Of a DNA stretch of 64,000 bases, positions 25,994 to 34,989 are shown piece by piece. Both the position numbers and the translations under genes were made by a program. The stretch is taken from positions 237,339 through 301,338 of the forward strand of contig JAKANO010000003.1 in the NCBI GenBank assembly GCA_021812385.1, given 5' to 3'. Positions within the stretch are counted from its first letter, which is position 1. Every line of letters begins with the position of its first letter. The stretch is from Pseudomonadota bacterium (GTDB lineage Bacteria; Pseudomonadota; Gammaproteobacteria; Burkholderiales; Thiobacteraceae). The notes under the pieces were generated by a model. That model was not told the origin of the DNA, did no database searches, and saw only the letters and a program-made list of their open reading frames with translations.

Positions 25994-27880
25994 ATGGCGC
26001 CCGTGCTGAATATCCAAAACTTAAATCAACTGGCCGGCAGCAAGCCGCTGTTCGTCAACGCCAACCTGCAAGTGTTCGCCGAGCAGCGCGTGGGCCTAGT
26101 CGGGCCCAACGGCAGCGGCAAATCCACGCTGTTTCGCCTGATCCGCGGCGAGATCAAGCCGGATGGCGGCGAAGTCTCGCTGCAAGCCGGCAAGACCATG
26201 GCCTTCGTCGAACAAGAGATTGCCAACTCCGAACGCTCCGCCCTGGATTTCGCGCTGGATGGCGATAGCGAATTGCGTGAGCTGGAAGAAATTCTGTCGC
26301 ATGAAAAACACGACGACGCCTGGTTCGACGCGCAACATCGCCTGGAAGCGATCCAAGGCTATGCCGCGCCGGCGCGCGCCGCACAATTGTTGAGCGGCCT
26401 GGGCTTCGCGCCGGAAGAAATCCAGCGCCCGGTGTCGAGCTTTTCCGGCGGCTGGCGCATGCGCCTGAACCTGGCGCGCGCGCTGATGCGCCGCGCCGAT
26501 TTGCTGCTGCTGGACGAGCCCACCAACCACCTCGATCTGGAAGCCATCGTGTGGCTGGAACAATACCTGGCGCGCTACCCCGGCAGTATCTTGCTGGTGT
26601 CGCACGACCGCGAATTTCTCAATGCCTGCGTCAATCGCATCGCGCACCTGCAAAACAAAGCCATCACGCTGTATAGCGGCAACTACGATGACTTCGAACG
26701 CACGCTGGCCGAGCGCGTGGCGCAGCAAAACCAGGCCGTGCGCCAGCAGCAGGCGAAGATCGCGCATCTCGAAGACTACGTGCGGCGCTTTCGCGCCAAG
26801 GCCACCAAGGCCAAGCAGGCGCAAAGCCGCTTGAAAGCCTTGGAGCGCCTGGAACGCATCGCGCCGATGCAGCTGGAAGACGGGCATTTTGCCCTGGAAA
26901 TCCAGGCGCCGGAACGCAGCCCGGATCAACTGATCCTGGTGGAAAACGCCTCTGCGGCGTATGGCGAACGCGTGTTGCTGAGCAACGTTAATCTCGTGGT
27001 GCGCGCCGGTGCGCGCATCGCGCTGCTGGGGCCGAACGGCGCCGGCAAATCGACGCTGATCAAATTGCTGGTGGGCGAGTTGGCGCCCAGCGCCGGCCGC
27101 GTGGAACGCGCCGGCAATATCCGCATCGGCTATTTTGCGCAGCACCAGTTGGACCATCTGGATACCAGCGCCACGCCCTTGGATCATTTGCTGCGCATCG
27201 CGCCGGATGTGAAGACGCAAGACTTGCGCAACTTTCTCGGGCGCTTCGGCCTGGCGGGCGAAAACGACGAACGCCCCGTCGGCGGTTTCTCCGGCGGCGA
27301 AAAAAGCCGTCTGGCGCTGGCGCTGCTGGCCTGGCAAAAGCCGCATCTGCTGCTGCTGGACGAGCCCACTAACCACCTCGACCTGGACATGCGCGATGCG
27401 CTCTCCCTGGCCCTGGAGGAATACACCGGCGCCATGGTGCTGGTGTCGCACGACCGCAGCCTGATCCGCGCCACTGCCGATGAATTGTGGTTGGTAGCGG
27501 ACGGCACGGTGCAGCTCTTCGATGGCGACTTGGAAGACTACCGCGCTTGGGTCGATGCACGACGCGCAAAAGTCGTCGCGCCAGAACCAATCGCAGCACC
27601 CGCACCGGTTCCTGCGCCCGTGGAGAAAACAGCGCGCGCCAATCCAGTACGCAAAAAAAGCCTGCTCTCCAAGCAAAGCAAAGTGGAAAAAGACTTGCAG
27701 CAAGCGCAGGCCGCGCTGCAAGAAAACCAGCGCCAACTCGCCGATCCCGCAGCCTATCAAACCTTGGGCGCCGCCGCCCTGGCGCAACTCGATCAGGAAC
27801 ACAAAGCGCTGGAGCAAAAAATCGCTACGCTGGAAGAAGCGTGGTTGGAGCTGGAAGAGGCTTTGGCGGATACGGTTTAG
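25994..27880 (+). CDS. yheS: YheS-like ABC-F protein
   Basis: Soluble twin-ATPase of the ABC-F group, which act on ribosomes rather than transport. From the ATG at 25994 it has 628 residues. Two ABC cassettes carry Walker A (GPNGSGKST, GPNGAGKST), signature (FSGGWRMRLNLARAL, FSGGEKSRLALAL) and Walker B (LLLLDEPTNHLD twice). The linker (HLEDYVRRFRAKATKAKQAQ) is the basic ribosome-contacting helix pair. The C-terminal coiled coil (about 560-628) fits YheS. The open frame extends back to 25703, but that part overlaps the divergent acp gene. Confidence 0.92.
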   Translation: MAPVLNIQNLNQLAGSKPLFVNANLQVFAEQRVGLVGPNGSGKSTLFRLIRGEIKPDGGEVSLQAGKTMAFVEQEIANSERSALDFALDGDSELRELEEILSHEKHDDAWFDAQHRLEAIQGYAAPARAAQLLSGLGFAPEEIQRPVSSFSGGWRMRLNLARALMRRADLLLLDEPTNHLDLEAIVWLEQYLARYPGSILLVSHDREFLNACVNRIAHLQNKAITLYSGNYDDFERTLAERVAQQNQAVRQQQAKIAHLEDYVRRFRAKATKAKQAQSRLKALERLERIAPMQLEDGHFALEIQAPERSPDQLILVENASAAYGERVLLSNVNLVVRAGARIALLGPNGAGKSTLIKLLVGELAPSAGRVERAGNIRIGYFAQHQLDHLDTSATPLDHLLRIAPDVKTQDLRNFLGRFGLAGENDERPVGGFSGGEKSRLALALLAWQKPHLLLLDEPTNHLDLDMRDALSLALEEYTGAMVLVSHDRSLIRATADELWLVADGTVQLFDGDLEDYRAWVDARRAKVVAPEPIAAPAPVPAPVEKTARANPVRKKSLLSKQSKVEKDLQQAQAALQENQRQLADPAAYQTLGAAALAQLDQEHKALEQKIATLEEAWLELEEALADTV

Positions 27881-27919
27881 CTTACTCAAGTTGTCTGTGC
27901 AAATCAATCAAAACATGCC

Positions 27920-27942
27920 TATAATGTGCATATGCAGCACAT
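27920..27942 (+). promoter_or_regulatory. -10 box and inverted-repeat operator of the Xre/RES pair
   Basis: TATAAT at 27920-27925 is overlapped by an inverted repeat ATGTGC (27924-27929) and GCACAT (27937-27942), seven bases apart. The arrangement suits autorepression by the HTH antitoxin encoded 23 bases downstream. The -35 is unclear. Confidence 0.55.
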
Positions 27943-27964
27943 TCATCCAGCGAGGGGTATATAG

Positions 27965-28324
27965 ATGGGATTGGCGCAAGCACATCAAGTAGATAAAGCC
28001 GAGGTTCTGGCCGAGGCGCTGCTCAACGCCGGCAAGGCCTTGGGCATGACCCAGGCCGATCTGGGGCAGGTGATCGGCAAGGATCGTTCGGCGCTCAGCC
28101 GGGGCCGCATTGCGCCCGAGTCCAAATCGGGCGAACTGGCGCTGCTGCTGATCCGGGTTTACCGCGCGCTGTATGTGCTGGTCGGCGGCGAACCGGCGCA
28201 GATGCAACACTGGATGCGTACCGAGAATTTGCATACGGGCGGCTTGCCATCCGATCAAATCAAATCGGTGCAGGGCCTGACCCGGGTGCTGGAATACCTG
28301 GACGCCATGCGCGGAAAACTTTAG
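27965..28324 (+). CDS. Xre/MbcA/ParS-type antitoxin
   Basis: 119-residue antitoxin of the RES-Xre class of type II toxin-antitoxin systems. An N-terminal helix-turn-helix (LLNAGKALGMTQADLGQVIG; about 18-60) precedes the MbcA/ParS toxin-binding domain (LLLIRVYRALYVLVGGEPAQ; ending GLTRVLEYLDAMRGKL). It neutralises the RES toxin by covering its NAD site and is expected to repress its own promoter. Its TAG is followed immediately by the GTG of the toxin gene. Confidence 0.88.
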   Translation: MGLAQAHQVDKAEVLAEALLNAGKALGMTQADLGQVIGKDRSALSRGRIAPESKSGELALLLIRVYRALYVLVGGEPAQMQHWMRTENLHTGGLPSDQIKSVQGLTRVLEYLDAMRGKL

Positions 28325-29074
28325 GTGACGGATTGGCGGCGCTACTTAGCCGAAGCTAAACCAAAGCCGCTCGCCGGCACCTTGCGGCGCCTGGTGGAAA
28401 GCCAGGAGCAAGTGGCCACCAACAGCTTGGTCCGTTCGCTGGATCAGCAAGCCGCGCTGGAGGAAATGCTGGAGGCCACCAAGCCAGTGCTGCGACGCGG
28501 AACCGAGCATCTGCATTATCTGCTGGCCGCGCCGTTCCGTTACCCGCCCTTGCCGCATGGCTCGCGCTTCGGCTCGCGCACCGAACCCAGTTTGTTTTAC
28601 GGCTCAGTTAATGATGAAACCGTACTGGCCGAGGCGGCCTACTACCGCTGCGTTTTTTGGAGCGGGATGACAACGTCACCCGCCGAGAAATACGTCACGC
28701 AGCACACCTTGTTCGGCGCCGAATACCGCACGCCGCGCGGCATCAATCTGCGCGAGCCGCCGTTCGTGCGGCATCAGAAGAAATTGACCGATCCCGCCGA
28801 TTACAGCGCCAGCCAGCAGCTGGGCACGGCGCTGCGCGCGGCCGGCATCGAGGCTTTCGAGTTTGCGTCGGCGCGCGACCCGGCGCGCGGCAGCAACTTC
28901 GCCTTGTTCACGCCCAGCGCGCTGCCCCAGCCCGCGCCTAGCGCTTTTGAAGCCTGGTTGTGCGAGACATCGGGAGAACATGTGCGGTTTTATGCGCGGC
29001 AGGGGGCGGGCGTGCACGACTTTCCGCTGGCGCTGTTTCTGGTCAAGGGCAAGCTGCCGCAGCCGGCCTTTTAA
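28325..29074 (+). CDS. RES-domain toxin
   Basis: 249 residues from a GTG at 28325, immediately after the antitoxin stop, so translation is coupled. The RES domain occupies about 85-235. It contains the expected Arg-Tyr-Glu region (GSRFGSRTEPSLFYGSVNDE; TVLAEAAYYRCVFWS) and a later Ser in SASQQLGTALRAAG. RES toxins degrade or phosphorolyse NAD+ and arrest growth. The N-terminal 80 residues (EEMLEATKPVLRRGTEHLHY) are typical of the longer RES family. Convergent with hrpA, its end being three bases away. Confidence 0.87.
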   Translation: MTDWRRYLAEAKPKPLAGTLRRLVESQEQVATNSLVRSLDQQAALEEMLEATKPVLRRGTEHLHYLLAAPFRYPPLPHGSRFGSRTEPSLFYGSVNDETVLAEAAYYRCVFWSGMTTSPAEKYVTQHTLFGAEYRTPRGINLREPPFVRHQKKLTDPADYSASQQLGTALRAAGIEAFEFASARDPARGSNFALFTPSALPQPAPSAFEAWLCETSGEHVRFYARQGAGVHDFPLALFLVKGKLPQPAF

Positions 29075-29077
29075 TAT

Positions 29078-32000
29078 TTACCCCGCCAACTCCGACCACA
29101 CTTTTTCCAAGCGCTTCCAGGAAATCGGATACGGGGTGCGCAGCCCCTGCGCGAATAGCGAGACGCGCATTTCCTCCAGCATCCAGCGGAAGTCCATGAG
29201 CCCTGGATCGACACCATCGACGCTTCCCGCTTTGCGCTGCTTCTCCAGCCGCTCCTCGAATTTCTGCTGCCACTCTTTGAGGACGACCGCATGGCGCGCG
29301 TCGCGCTCGGGGTTGGCCGCGTATTTGTCGAGGCGCTGCAAGATCGCCTTGAGGTAGCGCGGCAGGTGTTGCAGGTGTTCCCAGGGCGTGGCGGCGAATA
29401 GGCCGTCGTACACCAAGCGCGCCAGTTGTTCGCGGATGTCGGTGACGAGCGGGTAGGGCAGTTTGGCGCCGAGGCGGGCCTGGATGGCGTGCCATTCGGT
29501 GAAAATTTCCGCCGCCAGTTTGGCCGCGCCCTGCGCCACGGCGGGCAGGCGCGTCTTGGCGCGATCGCGCTGCTTGGCGAATTCCTTGTCGCTGCGCGGC
29601 AGCGCGTCGTCGCTGATGAAGGCGCGGTCGGCGATGCAGGCCAGCAAATCGGTGCGCAGCTTGTCTGCGCTCATCACATTGCGCGCTTGCAGGGCGATCT
29701 GGTTGAAGTTGGGGATGCTTTTTTCCAACTGCTTCATTTGCTCTTTGAGCGCCAACCACAACAAGCGCCGCACGCCGCCGCGATGCGCATCCAACGCCGC
29801 GGCTTGCGTGTCGAACAGGCGGATCGCCGCCGTCTCACCTTCGTCCACCAGCGCCGGGTAACCGGTGAGCTGTTGCTTGCCGCGATTGAAGGCGATTTTT
29901 TCCGGCAAGGTGCCGAAGCTCCATTGCGTGAGGCCGCTCTGTTCGTGCTCGGTCGGGGCTTCCTGGGCGAAGGTCATTTGCGCCGCTTGGCCGAGCTTTT
30001 GTTTCAGCTCCGCCAGATCGCGCCCGGCGGCGAGCTCAATGCCGGCTTCGTCCACCACGCGGATATACATGCGCAAGTGCGGCCGCAGGTCGTGGATGCG
30101 CCAGTCGTCGGGGCCGATGTCTTGGCCGGTTTTTTTCTTGATGTAGGTGGCGAGGGTGGTGGTTAATTCAGCCTTTCCCCGGCCCTCTCCCATCGCGTGA
30201 GCGGGGGCGGCATCCAAAAACCCCGTCACGAACTCCGGCACCGGCACGCACGCGCCGCGAATCTTCTTCGGCAGACCCTTGATCAGCGCCGTGAGCTTGT
30301 CGCGGATCATGCCCGGCACCAGCCAGGCGCAGCGCATTTCATCCAGACGGTTCAGCAGATGCAGCGGCACCGTCAGCGTCACGCCGTCCAGCGGATGGCC
30401 GGGCTCGAAGCGGTAACTCAGCTTGCAATCCACCTCGCCCACCGCCATGGTCTTGGGGAACAGTTCTTCGGTCACGCTCTCCGCGCCGTGGCGCATCAAG
30501 TCCTCGCGCGCCATGAACAGGGCCTTGGGATTTTCCTGCTCCGCCGCGCGCCGCCATTTTTCGAAGCCATGGCCGTTGACAATATCGGCCGGAATGCGCG
30601 CATCGAAGAAGGCGAACATCTTGTCCTCGTCCACCAGCACATCCTGCCGCCGCGACTTGTGCTCCAGTTCGCGGATCTCGTCCAGCAGCTTGCGGTTGTG
30701 CGCGAAGCACGGCGCCTTGCTGTCGTAGTCGCCGGCTACGAGCGCGGCGCGGATAAAAATCTCGCGCGATTGTTTCACATCGATGCTGCCGAAGTGCACG
30801 CGGCGGCGCGGGATCAGCGTCAGGCCATACAGCGCGATGCGCTCGAAGGCCACGACTTGCGCGGCGCTCTTTTCCCAATGCGGGTCGAAGTAGTGGCGCT
30901 TGATGAGATGCGCGCCGACTTGCTCCACCCACTCCGGCTCGATCTTCGCCACGTTGCGCGCATACAGCTTGCCGGTCTCGGTCAGCTCCGCCGCCATGAT
31001 CCACTTCGCGGCTTTTTTGAACAGGCTGGAGCCGGGATGAATGTGGAACTTGATCTCGCGCGCGCCCTGGTAATTGCCTTCGTCGGTCTTCACGCCGATG
31101 TTGCCGATCAGCCCGGCCAGCAGGGCGCGGTGCACTTGCTCGTAGGTGGCGGGCGAGGGATTCAGGCGCAGGCCCAGCTCGGCGGCCTGCGCCGCCAATT
31201 GGCCGTGCAGGTCGTGCCACTCGCGCAGGCGCAAGGCGGAGAGGAAGTGCTTGTGGCATTCGTCGATCAGCTTGCGCTTGGATTTTTTGTGCTGCAGCAA
31301 TTCGCCGTAGAACGCCCAGATTTTCAGCAAGCCCATGAAGTCCGAGTGCTCGCCGACGAAGGCCTTGTGCTTGTCGTCCGCCGCATTCTCCGCGCCCAGC
31401 GGGCGGATGCGCGGGTCGGGCGCCGAGAGCGCGGAAGCGATGATCAGAATCTCGGTCACGCAATGCTGATCCTGTGCCGCCAGCAGCATGCGCCCGAGCT
31501 TGGGGTCGAGCGCCAGCTTGGCCAGGCGCTTGCCGACGGGCGTCAGGCGGCGCGCCTCGTCCACCGCGTTCAGTTCCTGCAACAGGCCGTAGCCGTCGGC
31601 GATCATGCGCGGCGCGGGAGGCTCAATGAAGGGGAATTGCGCCACATCGCCCAGCTCCAGCGCCGCCATGCGCAAGATGGTGCCGGCGAGCGAGGTGCGC
31701 AAGATTTCCGGATCGGTAAAAGGCGCCCGGCCCTGGAAATCCTCCTGGCTATACAGGCGGATGCACACGCCGGAAGCCACGCGCCCGCAACGCCCGGCGC
31801 GCTGATTGGCCGAGGCCTGGGCAATCGGCTCGATCAGCAATTGATCGACCTTGTTGCGGTAACTATAGCGCTTGATGCGCGCGATGCCGGGGTCGATCAC
31901 ATAGCGGATGCCGGGCACGGTGAGCGAGGTCTCCGCCACATTGGTGGCGAGGATGATGCGGCGCGCATTGCCGGGATGGAACACGCGCTCCTGTTCCTGC

Positions 32001-32827
32001 GCCGATTGACGTGCATACAGCGGCAAAATTTCCACCCCCGGCGGGTGATGCTTGCGCAGCATCTCGGCGGTGTCGCGAATCTCGCGCTCGCCCGGCAGGA
32101 AAATCAAAATATCGCCCTCGCGCGACAGGCGCGAAAGCTCGTCTACGGCATCCACCATGGCCTGCTCCAGATCGCGCTCTTGATCGTCCTCGTCATCCGC
32201 GCGCACCGGGCGATAGCGCATCTCCACCGGATACAGCCGGCCCGAGACCTCGATGATCGGCGCATCGCTGAAATGTTTCGAAAACATTTCCGTATTGATG
32301 GTGGCGGAAGTAATGATGAGCTTGAGGTCAGGCCGCTTGGGCAAGAGCTGCTTCAGATAGCCCAACAGAAAATCGATGTTCAAACTGCGCTCGTGCGCCT
32401 CGTCGATGATCAACGTGTCGTAGCGCAAAAGCTGCCGGTCGGTCTGCGTCTCGGCCAGCAAGATGCCGTCGGTCATCACCTTGATCAGATTGTCCGCACT
32501 GCCCTTATCGGTGAAGCGCACCTTATAGCCCACCAGATCGCCCGGTTGCGATTGCAATTCATGCGCAATGCGCCCCGCCACCGTGCGCGCCGCAATGCGC
32601 CGCGGCTGGGTGCAGCCGATAAAGCCATTCACGCCGCGCTTCAGATCGAGGCAAATCTTGGGGATCTGCGTGGTCTTGCCCGAGCCGGTCTCGCCCGCGA
32701 TCACCACCACTTGATGCGATGAGATGGCGCGCGCAATCTCCTCGCGCTTGGCGGCGATGGGGAGTTCTTCCGGATAAACGATGGCCGGGATGCGCGCGAG
32801 GCGGGCTTGGGTTTTGGTGCTATCCAT
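29078..32827 (-). CDS. hrpA: ATP-dependent RNA helicase HrpA
   Basis: DEAH-box helicase of 1249 residues (E. coli HrpA is about 1300). Motif I GETGSGKTTQIPK (about 44-56), motif II IIDEAHERS, motif III ITSATI, motif V NVAETSLTVPGI and motif VI QRAGRCGRVASG. Then HA2/OB-fold regions and the long C-terminal DUF3418 region of HrpA. In E. coli it rescues stalled and collided ribosomes and processes some mRNAs. A very long open frame on the opposite strand (30197-32722) is a codon-bias shadow. Confidence 0.95.
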   Translation of the reverse strand: MDSTKTQARLARIPAIVYPEELPIAAKREEIARAISSHQVVVIAGETGSGKTTQIPKICLDLKRGVNGFIGCTQPRRIAARTVAGRIAHELQSQPGDLVGYKVRFTDKGSADNLIKVMTDGILLAETQTDRQLLRYDTLIIDEAHERSLNIDFLLGYLKQLLPKRPDLKLIITSATINTEMFSKHFSDAPIIEVSGRLYPVEMRYRPVRADDEDDQERDLEQAMVDAVDELSRLSREGDILIFLPGEREIRDTAEMLRKHHPPGVEILPLYARQSAQEQERVFHPGNARRIILATNVAETSLTVPGIRYVIDPGIARIKRYSYRNKVDQLLIEPIAQASANQRAGRCGRVASGVCIRLYSQEDFQGRAPFTDPEILRTSLAGTILRMAALELGDVAQFPFIEPPAPRMIADGYGLLQELNAVDEARRLTPVGKRLAKLALDPKLGRMLLAAQDQHCVTEILIIASALSAPDPRIRPLGAENAADDKHKAFVGEHSDFMGLLKIWAFYGELLQHKKSKRKLIDECHKHFLSALRLREWHDLHGQLAAQAAELGLRLNPSPATYEQVHRALLAGLIGNIGVKTDEGNYQGAREIKFHIHPGSSLFKKAAKWIMAAELTETGKLYARNVAKIEPEWVEQVGAHLIKRHYFDPHWEKSAAQVVAFERIALYGLTLIPRRRVHFGSIDVKQSREIFIRAALVAGDYDSKAPCFAHNRKLLDEIRELEHKSRRQDVLVDEDKMFAFFDARIPADIVNGHGFEKWRRAAEQENPKALFMAREDLMRHGAESVTEELFPKTMAVGEVDCKLSYRFEPGHPLDGVTLTVPLHLLNRLDEMRCAWLVPGMIRDKLTALIKGLPKKIRGACVPVPEFVTGFLDAAPAHAMGEGRGKAELTTTLATYIKKKTGQDIGPDDWRIHDLRPHLRMYIRVVDEAGIELAAGRDLAELKQKLGQAAQMTFAQEAPTEHEQSGLTQWSFGTLPEKIAFNRGKQQLTGYPALVDEGETAAIRLFDTQAAALDAHRGGVRRLLWLALKEQMKQLEKSIPNFNQIALQARNVMSADKLRTDLLACIADRAFISDDALPRSDKEFAKQRDRAKTRLPAVAQGAAKLAAEIFTEWHAIQARLGAKLPYPLVTDIREQLARLVYDGLFAATPWEHLQHLPRYLKAILQRLDKYAANPERDARHAVVLKEWQQKFEERLEKQRKAGSVDGVDPGLMDFRWMLEEMRVSLFAQGLRTPYPISWKRLEKVWSELAG

Positions 32828-33028
32828 GAAGGTGAAGATTTAAGCCGGCGGTGAAAAACGGGAAAGGGGGGATTTTCCACTACCTGGGGGGTTAGGTAAA
32901 TCGAAGACTTGGTTCAAAGGAAAGTCTACCAACGAAACACGATTTTGCTATCGCGTAAGTATTCAGGCAGTATTTGGAACCAACCACGCCATATCCCCCC
33001 ACACTTTTTGAATATCTGGGTTTGATAA

Positions 33029-33526
33029 ATGAAAAAAAAGAAGGATAACCGCGAAAATACTGTCGGTCGAAGATCCCTTGATAAGTTGACCCCGGGGATG
33101 TTAATTGCATCTGGATTTGTGAACTTAATGGGGGCCCCAGCCAAAATTTTCGTGCAGTGGGGAATGATAGGTTTTGTGGCGTGGATAATCGGTGATGCCT
33201 TCCTGAAAATTGCTAGGGAGTTAAAGGGAGTAACGACCCTTGCCAATATTCAAATTGGATTACAAGCGGCATTGTCTCTTGATTCGAAGGGTGGAAAGGG
33301 TTCACCTGAATACCCTTTAGGGTATGAACTACTTGTGTATTTGGTTATCGGAGCTATATTGATAGCTGGCGTAGCCGTTCTCTATGCCTATAGGGAACGA
33401 AAACTACGCATTCAAACAATTCGTGAAATGGGAACTCAAATAACTACCCTAGAAAAATACTTTGATGCAACTCGAAGCACCAGTGGGTTAACCAAAACAG
33501 GTGAAACGCACCCTAAGGATATGTGA
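33029..33526 (+). CDS. Hypothetical membrane protein of AT-rich pair (first gene)
   Basis: 165 residues, MKKKKDNRENTVGRRSLDKL at the start. A strongly basic cytoplasmic N-terminus is followed by a first membrane segment (PAKIFVQWGMIGFVAWIIG, about 37-55), a linker (KLARELKG region and QIGLQAALSLDSKGG), a second membrane segment (LLVYLVIGAILIAGVAVLYA, about 108-127) and a polar tail. No family is recognised. Codon use and base composition are clearly more AT-rich than the flanking genes, a sign of transfer. The stop TGA overlaps the next gene's ATG by one base (TGATG), so the two products are probably made together. Confidence 0.65.
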   Translation: MKKKKDNRENTVGRRSLDKLTPGMLIASGFVNLMGAPAKIFVQWGMIGFVAWIIGDAFLKIARELKGVTTLANIQIGLQAALSLDSKGGKGSPEYPLGYELLVYLVIGAILIAGVAVLYAYRERKLRIQTIREMGTQITTLEKYFDATRSTSGLTKTGETHPKDM

Positions 33527-34125
33527 TGATTGAATTGCAATTCAAAATTGTGATCGTAAGCCTAATCTTTATAGTGCTGTGGGTAATGTTCTTTACACTT
33601 CATCGAAAATACCATGTTGCGCTTACGCGTCAAAAGCTTTTTGTTATACGCGCCAACCTATTTAATGCGGCTCTCGAAGGTAAACTAAAATTTGATGATC
33701 CTGCGTATGAATTGGTTAGGCAGGCTTTGAACGGCATGATCCGCTTTACCCATAATCTCTCTTTTCTACGCTGGTTCGCTATTGTGATTGTAAATCGTTA
33801 TGTGCATAAGAATTTGGTAGAACACTTCAATGAACAATTTAGTCGATCTCTGGAGAGTCTGACAATTGATCAGAAGCAGTTACTTCTTCGTGCGCTTGCA
33901 GATGCACATTTACAAATTTTTCGACACCTGATGAGTGTTTCGCTTTTGTGGGTTGTTTTTAAGCCATTAAGCATTGTCTTGAGCCTAGGGCACCAAACAG
34001 CGCGCGCCAGACATTGGGCCATGAGTGGGCCAACGCGAAAAGCTCAATGGCGTCGTTTTGACGCAGAAGCCACCTACAATTCGTTTAATGAAAATGGCGA
34101 TTGCGACTTGCTATTAGCAGCTTAA
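33526..34125 (+). CDS. Hypothetical membrane protein of AT-rich pair (second gene)
   Basis: 199 residues from the ATG at 33526 (a GTG at 33523 is possible). It has an N-terminal membrane helix (IVIVSLIFIVLWVMFFTLH), a long helical middle (RQKLFVIRANLFNAALEGKL; QALNGMIRFTHNLSFLRWFA), a second hydrophobic stretch (HLMSVSLLWVVFKPLSIVLS, about 138-157) and a polar C-terminus. I do not recognise a family. AT-rich like its partner and translationally coupled to it. The pair lies between hrpA and mqsRA, in a patch of apparently acquired DNA. Confidence 0.6.
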   Translation: MIELQFKIVIVSLIFIVLWVMFFTLHRKYHVALTRQKLFVIRANLFNAALEGKLKFDDPAYELVRQALNGMIRFTHNLSFLRWFAIVIVNRYVHKNLVEHFNEQFSRSLESLTIDQKQLLLRALADAHLQIFRHLMSVSLLWVVFKPLSIVLSLGHQTARARHWAMSGPTRKAQWRRFDAEATYNSFNENGDCDLLLAA

Positions 34126-34199
34126 ACTTTGAAGGATGGACTCTGTGGAAGCGCGGGCGGGGTTGCACATATTTATCGTCACAAATGAATCGAGATGGC

Positions 34200-34598
34200 T
34201 TAAGGCGTAATCTCATCAATCAGCTCAGGATGTTTATCCAGCAGCCGGAACAAATTAATCACTGCAGCGACAGGTCTTGCTTTGCCATTCTCATACCGGG
34301 AAAAAGCATTGACCCCACCGCCAGCGATTGCGGCGGCACGCCGCTGTGAGAGATTGAGCTTCTTGCGAATACGGGCAAGCTCTGCCGCTTCTTCCGCGTC
34401 GACTTTCAGGCGCAGCTTTTCCAATGCTTGCGCGTAGCGCGTACCCTCCTTACCCGCAAACTCAATTTCCCCACATGCGGGGCAATGCCAGCCATCGACA
34501 GCGCGGATAGTGGTGCAGTAACCACGGTATTCAATCGTCGCATCTTTCTTGCCGCGAACCATATCGCCATTCTCGCAATTCAGGCACGGGTGTTTCAT
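34200..34598 (-). CDS. mqsA: MqsA antitoxin
   Basis: 132-residue antitoxin and repressor. An N-terminal zinc-binding domain (CLNCENGDM and CPACGEIEF supply four cysteines) binds the toxin. The C-terminal HTH_XRE domain (IRKKLNLSQRRAAAIAGGG, VNAFSRYENGKARP) binds the operator. It ends LLDKHPELIDEITP, almost as in E. coli MqsA. It lies one base after the mqsR stop, the unusual toxin-first order of this system. Confidence 0.95.
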   Translation of the reverse strand: MKHPCLNCENGDMVRGKKDATIEYRGYCTTIRAVDGWHCPACGEIEFAGKEGTRYAQALEKLRLKVDAEEAAELARIRKKLNLSQRRAAAIAGGGVNAFSRYENGKARPVAAVINLFRLLDKHPELIDEITP

Positions 34599-34599
34599 T

Positions 34600-34905
34600 T
34601 CATTTCTCCTTGAATTGGATAACTACTGTTCCATTTTCGCGCAGGGTGACCTTGATGTAAGCCACTAAGCCTGCCTTTACTACCGCGTGATAAACGTCTT
34701 GCCAGATTTTGTGATCGGCATTCGTGGTCATGCTTTTATAAAAATTCTTCTGTTTAAGCCCTAAAACAATCGCCACCGCCTGATCGCAGGATAGTCCCAA
34801 TGCGGCAGCTCCGGTCAACGCGGTCGCGGTAAAAGCATTGACTCCCCGTGCTCTAACGACCTGCTGAACTTCGGATAGAAGGTAATGCGGCTTCTTTTTC
34901 TCCAT
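34600..34905 (-). CDS. mqsR: MqsR mRNA interferase toxin
   Basis: 101-residue toxin of the RelE/YoeB fold that cleaves mRNA at GCU-type sites. It aligns by eye with E. coli MqsR end to end: MEKKKPHYLLSEVQQVV at the start, the conserved core FYKSMTTNADHKIWQDVYH and the end VVIQFKEK. The Lys, Gln and Tyr of that core (FYKS, IWQDVY) are the residues expected for catalysis. First gene of the mqsRA operon; the operator lies seven bases upstream of the ATG. Confidence 0.95.
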   Translation of the reverse strand: MEKKKPHYLLSEVQQVVRARGVNAFTATALTGAAALGLSCDQAVAIVLGLKQKNFYKSMTTNADHKIWQDVYHAVVKAGLVAYIKVTLRENGTVVIQFKEK

Positions 34906-34911
34906 GCGGAA

Positions 34912-34932
34912 ATATAACCTATTAGGTTATAT
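34912..34932 (-). promoter_or_regulatory. MqsA operator palindrome
   Basis: A perfect 21-bp palindrome, ATATAACCT-ATT-AGGTTATAT. It contains AACCT-N3-AGGTT, which is the site type known for E. coli MqsA at its own promoter. It lies seven bases before the mqsR start, so binding would block transcription or early elongation. Confidence 0.85.
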
Positions 34933-34989
34933 GCGGCAATTGAATACTCTTTCGTTGTTGTTGGAGAAGTGGCTTATTGGGGATTGTTT

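Noticed and set aside
30197..32722. 841-codon open frame on the plus strand opposite hrpA
   Set aside because: Codon-position bias of the real minus-strand helicase keeps the complementary frame open; the translation has no recognisable domain and no ribosome-binding site.
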